This document shows positions 15,463-25,612 of a stretch of 64,000 nt of DNA, piece by piece (position 1 is the first letter of the stretch; every line of letters begins with the position of its first letter). A program made the position numbers and the translations under genes. This DNA is from Sinorhizobium fredii NGR234 (lineage in GTDB: Bacteria > Pseudomonadota > Alphaproteobacteria > Rhizobiales > Rhizobiaceae): assembly GCF_000018545.1 (NCBI RefSeq), contig NC_012587.1, forward strand, positions 2,542,001 to 2,606,000. Reading direction: 5' to 3'. A model generated the notes under the pieces. It searched no databases. It saw only the letters and a list, made by a program, of their open reading frames with translations, and was not told where the DNA came from.

Positions 15463-16939
15463 AGAGCGGCAGCCGGATCAGCGCGGTGACGCCGGCAGGC
15501 AGATATTCGACCTTGACGGAACTGCCGATGATCTTGTCGAGGCTCCGCTCGATCAGCAGCGAACCGAAGCCGCGCCGGCGCGGTTCGCGAACCGGCGGCC
15601 CGCCGACTTCGGTCCATGTCAGGTGCAGCACGGCGTCGCCTTCCTCGACGACGCTGCGCGCCGTCAGGACGATCTTGCCCTTCGGTACCGATAGGGCACC
15701 ATACTTCACCGCATTTGTCGCCAACTCGTGCAGCACAAGGCCGAGACCCACCGCCTGGTCCGGCCCGAGCAGGACTTCGTCCTTGTGGATTTCCACCTGC
15801 TCCGCATAGTCGCTGACATAGGGCTTCAGCTGCTTGGAAATCAGTTCCGCAAGGCGGATCGTTCCCCATTCGTAGTCCGAAAGCAGCCCATGCGCCTCGG
15901 AGATCGCCTGCAGCCTGCCGGCAAAGGCGGTCATGAACTCGGCCGGATCGCTGGTCTGGCGCAGGGTCTGGCGTGCGAGCGATTGCAGCATGGCAAGCGT
16001 GTTCTTGACCCGGTGGTTCAACTCCTTCAGCAGCAGTCTTGTCCGTTGCACGGACGCCTGTTGTTCGGAGACATCGATCGTCATACCGAGAAAGGTCAGC
16101 GCCGCACCCTTGCTGTCGCGATCATGCACCCGGCCGCGACCGAGCAGCCAGCGGCCGTTCGCACGAATCCGGAACATGCCGTCATATTCCTCGTTGGCCG
16201 CCATCGCCTGTCTGAGCTTGGAGAAGGTCGAGCCGCGATCGTCCGGATGGATCGCGCCAAAGACAGCCTTGGCGCTCAATAGCCGTTCCGCCGGCAGCTC
16301 GAACATGCGCATCATCGCCCCATTGCCGGCCACGGTTCCGGCGCGAATATCCCAGAGCCAGCTACCGACATTGGCGGCATCAAGCGCCATGGCGAGCCGT
16401 TGTTCTTCGCGCGAAAGCGCGGCCTCCTTCAGCGCGCGCCGGCGTGCCTCGTCCTTGATCTTGAGCAGCGAGGCGGCAGCGTCGGCGATCCGCTGCAGCG
16501 ACTCAAGCTGTTTCGCCGCCACTTCGGCGCGTGGTGCCGGATCGAGGACGCATACGGTGCCGACGGCCTGTCCGTCCAGGATTATCGGTGCCCCTGCGTA
16601 GAAACGCAGGAACGGCGCTTGCGCGACCTTTCGGTTGTGGCGCAGGAGCGGGTGCAGGGAGGCGTCCAGCACAAGAAACGCGCCGTGATCGCCTATTGCG
16701 TGGGCCGAGAAGGATTCGTCGGCGCGGCTACGTGTTTCCGTCGTCCCGACGACCGCTTTGAACCATTCCCATTCATGATCGACGAGCGTGACGAGAGCGA
16801 TCGGCGCCTCGAAGAGGCTGGCGGCCAGTTTCGCCAGCGGTTCGAAGTCGCTGTCGGCGACAGCCATGTCCGGCACGGCCGCATGCAGAACGCCGAGCCG
16901 CTCTCGCGAACCGAGCGTCTCAGTCATTGCCGGGAGCAT
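15461..16939 (-). CDS. HWE-family sensor histidine kinase (RsiC-like)
   Basis: 492 residues from the ATG at 16939, chosen because GAGAAGG lies about eight bases upstream; an ATG seven codons earlier is also open. Order: a GAF-like sensor (about 20-165; APIILDGQAVGTVCVLDP), a PAS domain (about 180-295; NVGSWLWDIRAGTV, IHPDDR), then the HWE catalytic region with phospho-acceptor His309 in LLKELNHRVKNTLAMLQSLA, N-box HELATNAVKYGAL and the HWE-type LTWTEVGG. No transmembrane segment is seen. In S. meliloti the gene at this place, RsiC, controls the RpoE2 stress response through the PhyR-type regulators. Adjacency to rpoE2/nepR/phyR supports the same role here. Confidence 0.88.
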   Translation of the reverse strand: MLPAMTETLGSRERLGVLHAAVPDMAVADSDFEPLAKLAASLFEAPIALVTLVDHEWEWFKAVVGTTETRSRADESFSAHAIGDHGAFLVLDASLHPLLRHNRKVAQAPFLRFYAGAPIILDGQAVGTVCVLDPAPRAEVAAKQLESLQRIADAAASLLKIKDEARRRALKEAALSREEQRLAMALDAANVGSWLWDIRAGTVAGNGAMMRMFELPAERLLSAKAVFGAIHPDDRGSTFSKLRQAMAANEEYDGMFRIRANGRWLLGRGRVHDRDSKGAALTFLGMTIDVSEQQASVQRTRLLLKELNHRVKNTLAMLQSLARQTLRQTSDPAEFMTAFAGRLQAISEAHGLLSDYEWGTIRLAELISKQLKPYVSDYAEQVEIHKDEVLLGPDQAVGLGLVLHELATNAVKYGALSVPKGKIVLTARSVVEEGDAVLHLTWTEVGGPPVREPRRRGFGSLLIERSLDKIIGSSVKVEYLPAGVTALIRLPL

Positions 16940-17172
16940 TGCTCTTGCCTTCTCTTGCATTCGGACCCGAACTCCAAAGCCGCAGTCGCCAGCAGGATCG
17001 AATGTCCGGAACGCCCGGAGTCATCCTTCGAGGGCAGTGACCCCCCTTCCCCCTTTGGGGCTGGCTGGCGGGACTATGCGGCAACTCAAGACGCTGCCGC
17101 AATCGTTGCTTCGAGTAAAGGCGCATTGCAAAGCAGAAATAAGGAAGGACGTGCCGTGGGAACGAGGATTGG

Positions 17173-17724
17173 TCAGGACACGAATGCACGCGACGTAATG
17201 GGCGCCGAGGTCTCATCCGGCCCATAGTCGTTCTCGCCCTGGACTTGGAGAATTTCCTGGAGGCGCTGGCGCGCACGGTTGACGCGGCTCTTGATTGTGC
17301 CCAGCGCGCAGCCGCAGATCGTTGCAGCCTCTTCATAAGAGAAGCCCGAGGCGCCGACGAGAATGATCGCCTCGCGCTGGTCGGGCGGCAGCTGGTCGAG
17401 AGCCCGACGAAAATCCTGAAGGTCGAGCGAGCCGTATTGCTCCGGATGATGCGCCAGCGTCTCCGTGAAATGACCATCGCTGTCCTGGATCTCGCGGCCG
17501 CGCTTGCGCATCTGGCTATAGAGTTCGTTGCGCAGGATCGTGAAAAGCCAGGCTTTCATATTCGTGCCCATCTCGAAATGGTCCTGCTTTGCCCAGGCTT
17601 TCATGATGGTGTCTTGGACGAGGTCGTCGGCTCGGTCGTGGCGCCCGATCAGCGACATGGCGAAAGCGCGGAGACTCGGCAGGGCCGCAAGCATCTCACG
17701 CTTGAACTCTTCGTTTTCCGACAT
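17173..17724 (-). CDS. rpoE2: ECF sigma factor EcfG/RpoE2, general stress response
   Basis: 183 residues from the ATG at 17724; a GTG at 17736 overlapping the nepR stop (GTGA) is the other possible start. Region 2 holds HDRADDLVQDTIMKAWAK and NMKAWLFTILRNELYSQMRK; region 4 holds LPPDQREAIILVGASGFSYE and ALGTIKSRVNRARQRL. This is the EcfG class that recognises GGAAC/CGTT promoters. It is held by NepR until phosphorylated PhyR binds NepR. The upstream nepR gene is co-transcribed from an EcfG-type promoter at 17963-17988, implying autoregulation. Confidence 0.95.
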   Translation of the reverse strand: MSENEEFKREMLAALPSLRAFAMSLIGRHDRADDLVQDTIMKAWAKQDHFEMGTNMKAWLFTILRNELYSQMRKRGREIQDSDGHFTETLAHHPEQYGSLDLQDFRRALDQLPPDQREAIILVGASGFSYEEAATICGCALGTIKSRVNRARQRLQEILQVQGENDYGPDETSAPITSRAFVS

Positions 17725-17732
17725 CCCGGCGC

Positions 17733-17927
17733 TCACTCCTTGCCATCCAGCACGGATCGTTTTTCCACTGCCTCAAGCTTTTCCAGGAGATCGAGAAAGC
17801 GAGCCGGAATTCCCTCTTCCTGTACCGACAGGTAAAGTGCTTTCAGCTTCGCCGCGATCTGTGCGTTCGGATCGTCAGACTTCGGACGCATGCCGACCGT
17901 CCGCCCTGCCCCTGAAGTATATCTCAT
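17733..17927 (-). CDS. nepR: Anti-sigma factor NepR (RsiA1)
   Basis: 64 residues from the ATG at 17927 (MRYTSGAGRTVGMRPKSDD); a start at 17891 is also possible. The conserved core is QIAAKLKALYLSVQEEGIPA followed by RFLDLLEKLEAVE, the two helices by which NepR holds region 2/4 of the EcfG sigma and later the PhyR sigma-like domain. The stop overlaps the alternative rpoE2 start. The exact EcfG promoter begins 36 bp upstream. Confidence 0.92.
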   Translation of the reverse strand: MRYTSGAGRTVGMRPKSDDPNAQIAAKLKALYLSVQEEGIPARFLDLLEKLEAVEKRSVLDGKE

Positions 17928-17962
17928 TATAACTGCCGCCCTTGAAACTTCGCCTGCACCAT

Positions 17963-17988
17963 AACGCAGCGGAAAAATGAAATGTTCC
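17963..17988 (-). promoter_or_regulatory. EcfG-type promoter for nepR-rpoE2
   Basis: On the minus strand GGAAC (17984-17988), 17 bp, then CGTT (17963-17966): an exact match to the EcfG consensus GGAAC-N16/17-CGTT. It is placed about 36 bp before the nepR start. Confidence 0.85.
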
Positions 17989-17993
17989 GCGCC

Positions 17994-18018
17994 GGAACCT
18001 TTTTTTCGCCGGGACGTT
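17994..18018 (+). promoter_or_regulatory. EcfG-type promoter for phyR
   Basis: GGAAC at 17994-17998, 16 bp, CGTT at 18015-18018, followed 47 bp later by the phyR ATG. It is back-to-back with the nepR promoter, with only 5 bp between the two -35 boxes. Confidence 0.82.
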
Positions 18019-18065
18019 TCCGCAGCGGAACAAAGATCAAAAGACACGGATCGAGGGAGTCCTGC

Positions 18066-18860
18066 ATGACACTGTCCACCCGCATCGCTCCATTTCTTCC
18101 CTATCTGCGCCGCTACGCGCGCGCCCTGACCGGGTCTCAGACATCCGGTGACGCCTATGTCGCGGCGGTGCTCGAGGCGCTGATCGCCGATACCTCCATT
18201 TTACCCGAGGCCAGCAGTGACAGGGTGGCTCTGTTTCGTCTCTTCACTTCACTCTTCGGCTCTTCGTCGGTGCTCGTCCCCGAACCCGTGTCGCCGTTCG
18301 CCTGGGAGCAGCGTGCCTCCGTCAACCTTGCGGCTGTGTCTCCGGTCGCGCGCCAAGCTTTCCTGCTGGTATCCGTCGAAGGCTTCACCCCGCAGGAGGC
18401 GGCCGAAGTGCTCGACGTCGATACCGCCAAGCTCACCTCCCTGCTCGACCGCGCGTCGCAGGAAATCTCCCGTCAGGTTGCAACCGACGTGATGATCATC
18501 GAGGACGAGCCGCTGATTGCCATCGATATCGAGCAGATGGTCGAAAGCCTCGGCCATCGGGTGACGGGCATCGCGCGGACCAAGGATGAGGCCATTGCGC
18601 TTTTCAAGACGTCGGAGCCGGGAATGGTGCTCGCCGATATTCAACTCGCCGACGGCAGTTCCGGTATTGATGCGGTCAACGAAATCCTCAAGACAAGTGC
18701 CGTGCCGGTGATATTCATCACTGCTTTCCCCGAGCGGCTGCTGACCGGCGAAAGGCCCGAACCGACATTTCTGGTGACGAAGCCCTTCAACCCCGAAATG
18801 GTCAAGGCGCTGATCAGCCAGGCGCTGTTCTTCAATGAATCGACGAAGGCTGCGGCATAA
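18066..18860 (+). CDS. phyR: PhyR-type response regulator with sigma-like domain (RsiB1)
   Basis: 264 residues. The N-terminal ECF-sigma-like domain (about 1-138; FLPYLRRYARALTGSQTSGD, FLLVSVEGFTPQEAAEVLDV) lacks DNA-binding function in the family and binds NepR on phosphorylation. The C-terminal receiver has acidic Glu146/Asp147 in MIIEDEP, phospho-acceptor Asp191 in VLADIQLADG, Thr219 in FITAFP and Lys239 in TKPF. It is divergent from nepR-rpoE2 and ends in a strong intrinsic terminator. Together with the HWE kinase it completes the partner-switch general stress pathway. Confidence 0.95.
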   Translation: MTLSTRIAPFLPYLRRYARALTGSQTSGDAYVAAVLEALIADTSILPEASSDRVALFRLFTSLFGSSSVLVPEPVSPFAWEQRASVNLAAVSPVARQAFLLVSVEGFTPQEAAEVLDVDTAKLTSLLDRASQEISRQVATDVMIIEDEPLIAIDIEQMVESLGHRVTGIARTKDEAIALFKTSEPGMVLADIQLADGSSGIDAVNEILKTSAVPVIFITAFPERLLTGERPEPTFLVTKPFNPEMVKALISQALFFNESTKAAA

Positions 18861-18890
18861 TTTAGATTATTCGCTCAGGCAGGAAGAATA

Positions 18891-18926
18891 CGCCCTGCCG
18901 GACCAAGGTTCGGCAGGGCGGTTTTT
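18891..18926 (+). terminator. Intrinsic terminator of phyR
   Basis: Perfect arms CGCCCTGCCG (18891-18900) and CGGCAGGGCG (18911-18920) around a 10-base loop, then G and TTTTT. Confidence 0.9.
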
Positions 18927-18946
18927 GGCGACGTTTTGATCTTGCA

Positions 18947-18983
18947 AATAAAACAGCCAGTGCCGAGGGAAGGGCACTGGCTG
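18947..18983 (-). terminator. Intrinsic terminator of the polyol operon
   Basis: Arms CAGCCAGTGCC (18954-18964) and GGCACTGGCTG (18973-18983) followed on the minus strand by TTTTATTT. It lies 147 bp after the FGGY-kinase stop. A further 8-bp hairpin of CAACTCAC/GTGAGTTG (about 18992-19018) precedes it on the same transcript. Confidence 0.8.
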
Positions 18984-19129
18984 AGGTTATGCAACTCACT
19001 GAGGGGGATGTGAGTTGGCAACCGGCGGTATGCCTCCGACGTCACATTGGGGGCGATGTGCGTCACCGCTCGGCTATCACCAATAATGCGCGATGCAAAA
19101 AAAGGTTCCGCGCTAACCTCAACTTTCCG

Positions 19130-20713
19130 CTATTCGATCGACTCCAACTCGGCCCGGTGGCGATAGAGCGCCAGAAAGCGCCGGTAGTCGCGGTCGTAGA
19201 GATCGCGCCGCGCCGGATTCGGTCGGCGCTCCTGGCCGGTCGAGGCCATGGCGCCGCCCGCATGCGCGAGGTCGGGATAGAGCTTGCCGGCGACCGCAGC
19301 CGCCATGGCCGTCCCGAGCAGAACGGCGTCCGGCGCCTGTGGCACCACCACCCGGCAGCCCGTGGCGTCGGAGTAAAGCTCCATCAGCAGAGGATTGCGG
19401 ACGTGGCCGCCTGTCACGTGCAGCGTATCGAGGTCGTAGCCCGACTTCTTCATCATTTCGAGAATGTGGCGGATGCCGAGCGCGATGGCGACGCAGGTCC
19501 GCCAATAGAGGCGGCAGAGCGCGTCGAAGGACGAATCGAGCGCCAGGCCGCTGATGACGCCAAGCGCATGCGGATCGGCAAGGGGCGAACGGTTGCCATG
19601 AAAATCGGGCAGCACATGCAGGCGGTCGGCAAAGCCGTCACCGTGCTCGCTGCGCAATGCCCGCACGCGTTCGATGATCTCCCGGTGGGTTTCGGCGGTT
19701 GGCTGCAGCCCCCCTCCATGCAGGCGCACGACATGATCGAGCAATGCGCCGGTCGCGGATTGGCCGCCCTCGATCAGCCAGAAGCCGGGCAGAACCGCCT
19801 CGAAATAGGGGCCCCACATGCCAAAGCCCGGTTTCATTCCCTTCGAAAAGGCGACGATACAGCTCGATGTGCCGGCGATGAGCGCCAACTGGCGTTCGAG
19901 CTTTGCCGGATCGCCGGCGAAACCTCCGAGCACCCCGAGCGCTCCCGCATAGGCGTCGATCAGCCCCGGTGCGACCCGGCATTCGGTGTCGAGGCCCAGC
20001 TGCGATGCCGCGCTCGCCGTCAGGTTCCCGGCGGCTTGCTCGACCGGCAGCGACTCCTCGGGCAATCCGCCGCGCTCGAGAAGATCCGCGAGACCGATCC
20101 GTTCGAGATAGTCCTGCTGCCAACCGCGCTCCTTGTGGGCGAGATAGTTCCATTTCGCCGTCAGCGTGCAGCGCGACCGGGCAACGCTTCCCGTCGCCCG
20201 CCAGGACATATAGTCCGCGAGATCGAAGAAATAGCCTGCCCTCTCCCATTGATGCGGCAGGTTTCGCTTCAGCCACATCAGCTTCGGCATCTCCATCTCC
20301 GGCGACATCACCCGGCCGGAATGATCGAGGACCGGATGCTTGGTCGCCGTACAGAAATCCGCCTCCGAAAGTGCCCGGTGGTCGAGCCAGACGATCGTGT
20401 CCCAACGCGGCTCGCCCCGGCGATTGACCGAGAGCGGCGCGCCGTCACGGTCGCGCACGACCAGCGAACAGGTCGCATCGAAGCCGATTGCCGCGATGCT
20501 CTGAGCGCCTATTCCCGCCTTTTCCCGCGCCGCCCGCACGGCTTCGCAGACGGCCGTCCAGATGTCCTCGGAATCGTGCTCGGCGTGATTCTCCTCCGGC
20601 CGGTTCATGGCAATGGCCCGATCGACACGGGCCAGCAGCATGCCTTTCCGATCGAAAATTCCGGCACGGGCGCTGCCGGTTCCGATATCGACCGCCACGA
20701 CATGTTCGCGCAT
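19130..20713 (-). CDS. FGGY-family carbohydrate kinase (D-ribulokinase-like)
   Basis: 527-residue sugar kinase. N-terminal ATPase motif VVAVDIGTGSARAGIFD, substrate region GFDATCSLVV and RWDTIVWLDHRA (catalytic Asp area), second-domain motifs ALIAGTSSCIVAFSKG and LHVTGGHVRNPLLMELYSDA, and late PDAVLLGTAMAAA. The length and the DATCS motif fit the FGGY ribulokinase-like (RBKS/YDR109c) group rather than xylulokinase. It is the last gene of the smo/mtlK unit, 87 bp after the HAD gene, so it probably phosphorylates a ketose formed by polyol oxidation. The exact ketose is uncertain. Confidence 0.88.
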   Translation of the reverse strand: MREHVVAVDIGTGSARAGIFDRKGMLLARVDRAIAMNRPEENHAEHDSEDIWTAVCEAVRAAREKAGIGAQSIAAIGFDATCSLVVRDRDGAPLSVNRRGEPRWDTIVWLDHRALSEADFCTATKHPVLDHSGRVMSPEMEMPKLMWLKRNLPHQWERAGYFFDLADYMSWRATGSVARSRCTLTAKWNYLAHKERGWQQDYLERIGLADLLERGGLPEESLPVEQAAGNLTASAASQLGLDTECRVAPGLIDAYAGALGVLGGFAGDPAKLERQLALIAGTSSCIVAFSKGMKPGFGMWGPYFEAVLPGFWLIEGGQSATGALLDHVVRLHGGGLQPTAETHREIIERVRALRSEHGDGFADRLHVLPDFHGNRSPLADPHALGVISGLALDSSFDALCRLYWRTCVAIALGIRHILEMMKKSGYDLDTLHVTGGHVRNPLLMELYSDATGCRVVVPQAPDAVLLGTAMAAAVAGKLYPDLAHAGGAMASTGQERRPNPARRDLYDRDYRRFLALYRHRAELESIE

Positions 20714-20800
20714 CAATGGATGACCCCGTCCCGAGATGATGATTGGGTTTTCAGCTTGCGAGGACCGTGCGGCCCGGGAGCAGCGCCTCCCCTGCTTTCC

Positions 20801-21469
20801 CTATTGCCGGACAAACTGTATCAATTCGCCCATGTCGTCAAACAGCACGTCGGGATCAAGATTGGCGAGCGCCTGCCGATGCCGGTCGTTTCGGGCGTGG
20901 CTGGCGCCCGCGAAGGCAAAGACCCGCATGCCCGCCGCCTTGGCCGCCCCGATGCCGGCCGGACTGTCCTCGATGACGATACAGTTGGCCGGGGCGTAGC
21001 CCATTTGCGCACTCGCATGCAGGAACAGATCGGGCGCCGGCTTGCCGTGCGTCACCATGGTGGCGCTGAAGATATGCGGTTCGAAGAGATCGATGAGACC
21101 GGTCACGGTCAGCGACAGGCGGATGCGCTCCGGCTGGCTTGAAGAAGCGACGCAGCAGGCTGCATCAAGCTGCTCGACTGCCTGGCGTATGCCGGAAACG
21201 GCCTTCAGTTCCTGTCGGAAGCGCGCATAGAGCCGCATCCGCATCGCTTCGAGAAATGCGGTGTCGGTGGCGAGTCCGTATTCATCATGCAGGATTGCCG
21301 ACATGCTCTGGAGGCTGCGGCCGAGGAAGCGCTCGCTCGCCTCCTCCGTCGTCATCGAAACGCCGGCCGCATCCAGCACCTCGACCAGCACGCCGAGCGA
21401 GATCGGTTCGCTGTCCACAAGCACGCCGTCGCAGTCGAAAATGACCAGTCTGGTGGCGTGCTCCGCCAT
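20801..21469 (-). CDS. HAD-superfamily phosphatase (subfamily IA)
   Basis: 222 residues. Motif I FDCDGVLVDSEP gives the nucleophile Asp and the acid/base Asp two residues on; motif II is ASSSQPERI; Lys of motif III is in THGKPAPDLFL; motif IV VIEDSPAGIGAAKAAG has the metal-binding acids. The helical cap between motifs I and II classes it as IA with a beta-phosphoglucomutase-like look. It follows mtlK by four bases. A role on a sugar or polyol phosphate is inferred from the operon only. Confidence 0.88.
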   Translation of the reverse strand: MAEHATRLVIFDCDGVLVDSEPISLGVLVEVLDAAGVSMTTEEASERFLGRSLQSMSAILHDEYGLATDTAFLEAMRMRLYARFRQELKAVSGIRQAVEQLDAACCVASSSQPERIRLSLTVTGLIDLFEPHIFSATMVTHGKPAPDLFLHASAQMGYAPANCIVIEDSPAGIGAAKAAGMRVFAFAGASHARNDRHRQALANLDPDVLFDDMGELIQFVRQ

Positions 21470-21473
21470 CGCG

Positions 21474-22958
21474 CTATTCCCCGAGTTTATCGTCCAGATA
21501 AAGTTGCAGCGTGGCGCGCGTACCCTTTTCCCAAAGGGTTTTCAAGGCGTGAGCGAAGCGGCGGCGGAAAAGACCGGATTGCGCCACCTCGCCGAAAATG
21601 TCGGAAAGCGCAAGGAAGGCCATCGGATCGCCCTTGGCCGCCAGCGCCGCCGCCTGCAGACGATCGGCGCTCGCATCGTTGAAGACGATCGCCTTGCCGC
21701 TGTCGGAGGTGCCGGCGAAGTAGCGGCACCAGAGAGCGGAAACCAGGGACAGCCCGATCACGTCCTCGCCGCGGCCCAGGCGATCGGCCGTCGACGGCAG
21801 GATGAACTTCGGCTGCCGGTTCGAGCCGTCCTGCGCCAGCCGGGGGATCGTGTCGGCGATCTTCGGGTTGGAGAAGCGCGTCTCGATCAGCTTGTAATAG
21901 TCCTTCAGGTCCGTATCCGGCACCGGCGGGATGACCGGGATGATCTCTTCCTGTTCCAGCTTGGCCAGGAACGCGCGAATCAACGGCTCCTCCATCGCCT
22001 CGTGGACGAAATGAATGTCGAGAAGTGCCGCCGGATAGGCGATCGCCGCGTGTCCGCCATTGAGGACGCGGATCTTCATGTGCTCATAGGGCGCCACGTC
22101 GGGGACGAACTGAACGCCGACTTCCTCGAGCGCCGGGCGGCCCTGCGGGAAATGGTCCTCCAGCACCCATTGCTTGAACTCTTCGCAGAACACCGGCCAG
22201 GCGTCGTCGATGCCGTAATCCGAAGCGACGATACCGATTTCGCGCGCCCCCGTCGCCGGCGTGATGCGATCGACCATGCCGTTTGGAAAGGCGACATTCG
22301 CATCGATCCAGTCGGCGAAAGCCGGGTCCGACAGGCGCGCGAGGCCGGAAACGGCCGCGTGGGTCACTTCGCCATTGCCGGGAATATTGTCGCAGGACAT
22401 TACGGTGAATGACGGAATGCCCTTCGCCCGCCGCGCGGCAAGGCCAGCCAGAATGAGACCGAAAACCGTCTTCGGCGATGTCGGGTTGCGAGCATCCTCG
22501 GCAATCGCCGGGTGGGCCGGATTGAACTCGCCCGAAGCCGGATCGATGAAATAGCCGCCCTCGGTAATGGTCAGCGAAACGATGCGGATATGCGGGCTCG
22601 CCAATTGCGCCACGATGGCCGCAACATCGCCAGGCTTGAGATAGGCGATCATCGCGCCGGTGACATGCGCGCCGGTGCGGTTGTTGTCCTGCTCGACCAC
22701 CGTGGTCAGAAAGTCCTGCGCCTCGAGCTTGCCGCGCATCACTTCGTCGGATGGCAGGACGCCGGCACCGATGATCGCCCAATCATGATCGCGCCCAAGG
22801 TTGAAGAGATCGTCGAGATAGACGGCCTGATGAGCGCGATGAAAGTTGCCGACGCCAAAGTGGACGATGCCGGCTCGAAGAGCGTGTCGATCATAGTTCG
22901 GAACGCCAGCCTTGGACTTGATCGCGTCGAGCGTCGCAAGCGAGAGTTTCGTCGTCAT
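21474..22958 (-). CDS. mtlK: Mannitol 2-dehydrogenase
   Basis: 494-residue long-chain polyol dehydrogenase, NAD-dependent oxidation of D-mannitol to D-fructose. Family motifs: IVHFGVGNFHRAHQAVYLDD at the N-terminal dinucleotide fold, ITEGGYFIDP, TVMSCDNIPGNG, FPNGMVDRITPA and the catalytic-Lys region with KIRVLNGGHAAIAYPA. Length is standard for MtlK/MDH. It lies 37 bp after smoS and four bases before the HAD gene in the smo operon. Confidence 0.95.
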   Translation of the reverse strand: MTTKLSLATLDAIKSKAGVPNYDRHALRAGIVHFGVGNFHRAHQAVYLDDLFNLGRDHDWAIIGAGVLPSDEVMRGKLEAQDFLTTVVEQDNNRTGAHVTGAMIAYLKPGDVAAIVAQLASPHIRIVSLTITEGGYFIDPASGEFNPAHPAIAEDARNPTSPKTVFGLILAGLAARRAKGIPSFTVMSCDNIPGNGEVTHAAVSGLARLSDPAFADWIDANVAFPNGMVDRITPATGAREIGIVASDYGIDDAWPVFCEEFKQWVLEDHFPQGRPALEEVGVQFVPDVAPYEHMKIRVLNGGHAAIAYPAALLDIHFVHEAMEEPLIRAFLAKLEQEEIIPVIPPVPDTDLKDYYKLIETRFSNPKIADTIPRLAQDGSNRQPKFILPSTADRLGRGEDVIGLSLVSALWCRYFAGTSDSGKAIVFNDASADRLQAAALAAKGDPMAFLALSDIFGEVAQSGLFRRRFAHALKTLWEKGTRATLQLYLDDKLGE

Positions 22959-22995
22959 CCTAACAGTCCTTTCGAACCCATCCTTCGGACCGGTC

Positions 22996-23765
22996 TCAGC
23001 TCATCCATTGGCCGCCATCGACGTTGTAGGTCTGAGCCACGACATAGTCGGCTTCCGACGAAGCGAGGAAAATCGCCATGCCGGCCAAATCTTCGGCAGT
23101 GCCCATGCGGCCGTAAGGGACCGCCTCCCCGACCAGCCGCTTTTTCTCGCCAAGGGGGCGATTCTCATATTTGGCGAAGAGTGCATCAACGCCGTCCCAG
23201 TGCTCGCCATCGACGACGCCCGGTGCGATGGCATTCACATTGATGCGGTGCTTGACGAGATCGAGCCCGGCGGATTGGGTGAGGCTGATGACCGCCGCCT
23301 TGGTGGCGCAATAGATTGCGACCAGAGCTTCGCCGCGCCGACCCGCCTGGCTTGCCATATTGATGATCTTGCCGCCCCGCCCCTGCGCAATCATCTGCTT
23401 CGCCGCCGCCTGCAGCGTGAAGAGCGTGCCGGCGACGTTGATCGAGAACAGCCTCTCATAGCTTTCGCGCGTGATCTCGACGATCGGCGCGAGGTCGAAC
23501 AGCGCGGCATTGTTGACAAGGATGTCGAGCCCCCCTGCCCGTCCGACGGTCGCGGCGATCGCCGCATCGATCGACTCCTGGCGGGTCACATCCATCTCGA
23601 CCGCATAGGCCGCCGACCCGATCTCCGAGGCCGCCTGGCGTGCCCGCTCGAGATTGATATCGGCAATCGCCACGGTGGCGCCTTCGCGCACATAGGCCTC
23701 CGCGAAGGCGCGGCCGATCCCCCGCGCCGATCCGGTGATCAGCGCGCTCTTTCCTTCAAGACGTT

Positions 23766-23769
<4 letters not shown>
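22996..23769 (-). CDS. smoS: Sorbitol dehydrogenase (short-chain, SmoS)
   Basis: 257-residue classical SDR. Cofactor motif [15 protein letters not shown], Asp in [10 protein letters not shown] (NAD preference), NNAALFD, catalytic Ser in [11 protein letters not shown], and YCATKAA giving Tyr-x3-Lys. D-sorbitol to D-fructose oxidation (and galactitol activity) is known for SmoS. The ATG at 23769 overlaps the smoK stop by four bases (ATGA), so the two are translationally coupled. Confidence 0.94.
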
Positions 23770-24767
<998 letters not shown>

Positions 24768-24778
24768 GAGTCTGACCC

Positions 24779-25609
24779 TTATTTGACCGCGCCGAAGGTG
24801 AGGCCGCGCACCAGCTGCTTCTGCGAAAACCAGCCGAGAATGAGGATGGGGGCGATCGCCATCGTCGAGGCCGCCGACAGCTTCGCGTAGAACAGGCCTT
24901 CCGGGCTCGAATAGGAGGCGATGAAGGCCGTTAGCGGCGCTGCCTTTGCCGCGCTCAGATTCAAGGTCCAGAACGCCTCGTTCCAGGCAAGGATGATGTT
25001 GAGTAGCAGCGTCGAGGCGATGCCGGGGATCGCCATCGGCGTCAGCACGTAGATGATCTCCTTGGCAAGCGAGGCCCCATCCATGCGGGCTGCCTCGAGG
25101 ATCTCGCCGGGGATCTCCTTGAAATAGGTGTAGAGCATCCAGATGATGATCGGCAGGTTGATCAGAGTCAGCACCATCACCAGGCCGGCGCGCGTGTCGA
25201 GCAGCCCCGTATTGCGGAATATCAGGTACATCGGCACCAGCACGCCGACCGGCGGCATCATCTTGGTGGAGAGCATCCACATCAGGACGTCCTTGGTGCG
25301 CTTCGTCGGTGAGAAGGCCATTGCCCAGGCCGAAGGAATGGCGATGACCAGTCCGAGCAGTGTCGAACCGAAGGAGACGACCACCGAGTTCATGAAGTGC
25401 TTGAAGTAGTCCGAGCGGCTCTGCACTTCGAAATAGTTCTCGGTGGTCCAGTCGAAGAACAGGAAGGCGGGTGGCGATGCGATCGCCTGCGCCTCCGTCT
25501 TGAAGCTCGTCAGGAAGGTCCAGAGGATCGGGAAGAAGATCAGGATGCCGATCGTCCAGGCGACGACCGTGGTGACCAGTTTGCGCTGGGTCGAGACGTT
25601 GCGTGCCAT
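24779..25609 (-). CDS. smoG: Sorbitol/mannitol ABC transporter permease SmoG
   Basis: 276-residue MalG-type permease with six helices. EAA loop: [20 protein letters not shown] (coupling to the ATPase). Other features are [18 protein letters not shown] near the N terminus and the C-terminal [11 protein letters not shown]. It lies three bases after smoF and 11 before smoK. Confidence 0.94.
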   Translation of the reverse strand: MARNVSTQRKLVTTVVAWTIGILIFFPILWTFLTSFKTEAQAIASPPAFLFFDWTTENYFEVQSRSDYFKHFMNSVVVSFGSTLLGLVIAIPSAWAMAFSPTKRTKDVLMWMLSTKMMPPVGVLVPMYLIFRNTGLLDTRAGLVMVLTLINLPIIIWMLYTYFKEIPGEILEAARMDGASLAKEIIYVLTPMAIPGIASTLLLNIILAWNEAFWTLNLSAAKAAPLTAFIASYSSPEGLFYAKLSAASTMAIAPILILGWFSQKQLVRGLTFGAVK

Positions 25610-25612
25610 TGT

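Noticed and set aside
18989..21142. 717-codon open frame on the plus strand
   Set aside because: It lies opposite the FGGY kinase and HAD genes, whose motifs are intact. Its translation is Arg/His/Gly-rich and without any domain, as expected for the complement of GC-rich coding DNA.
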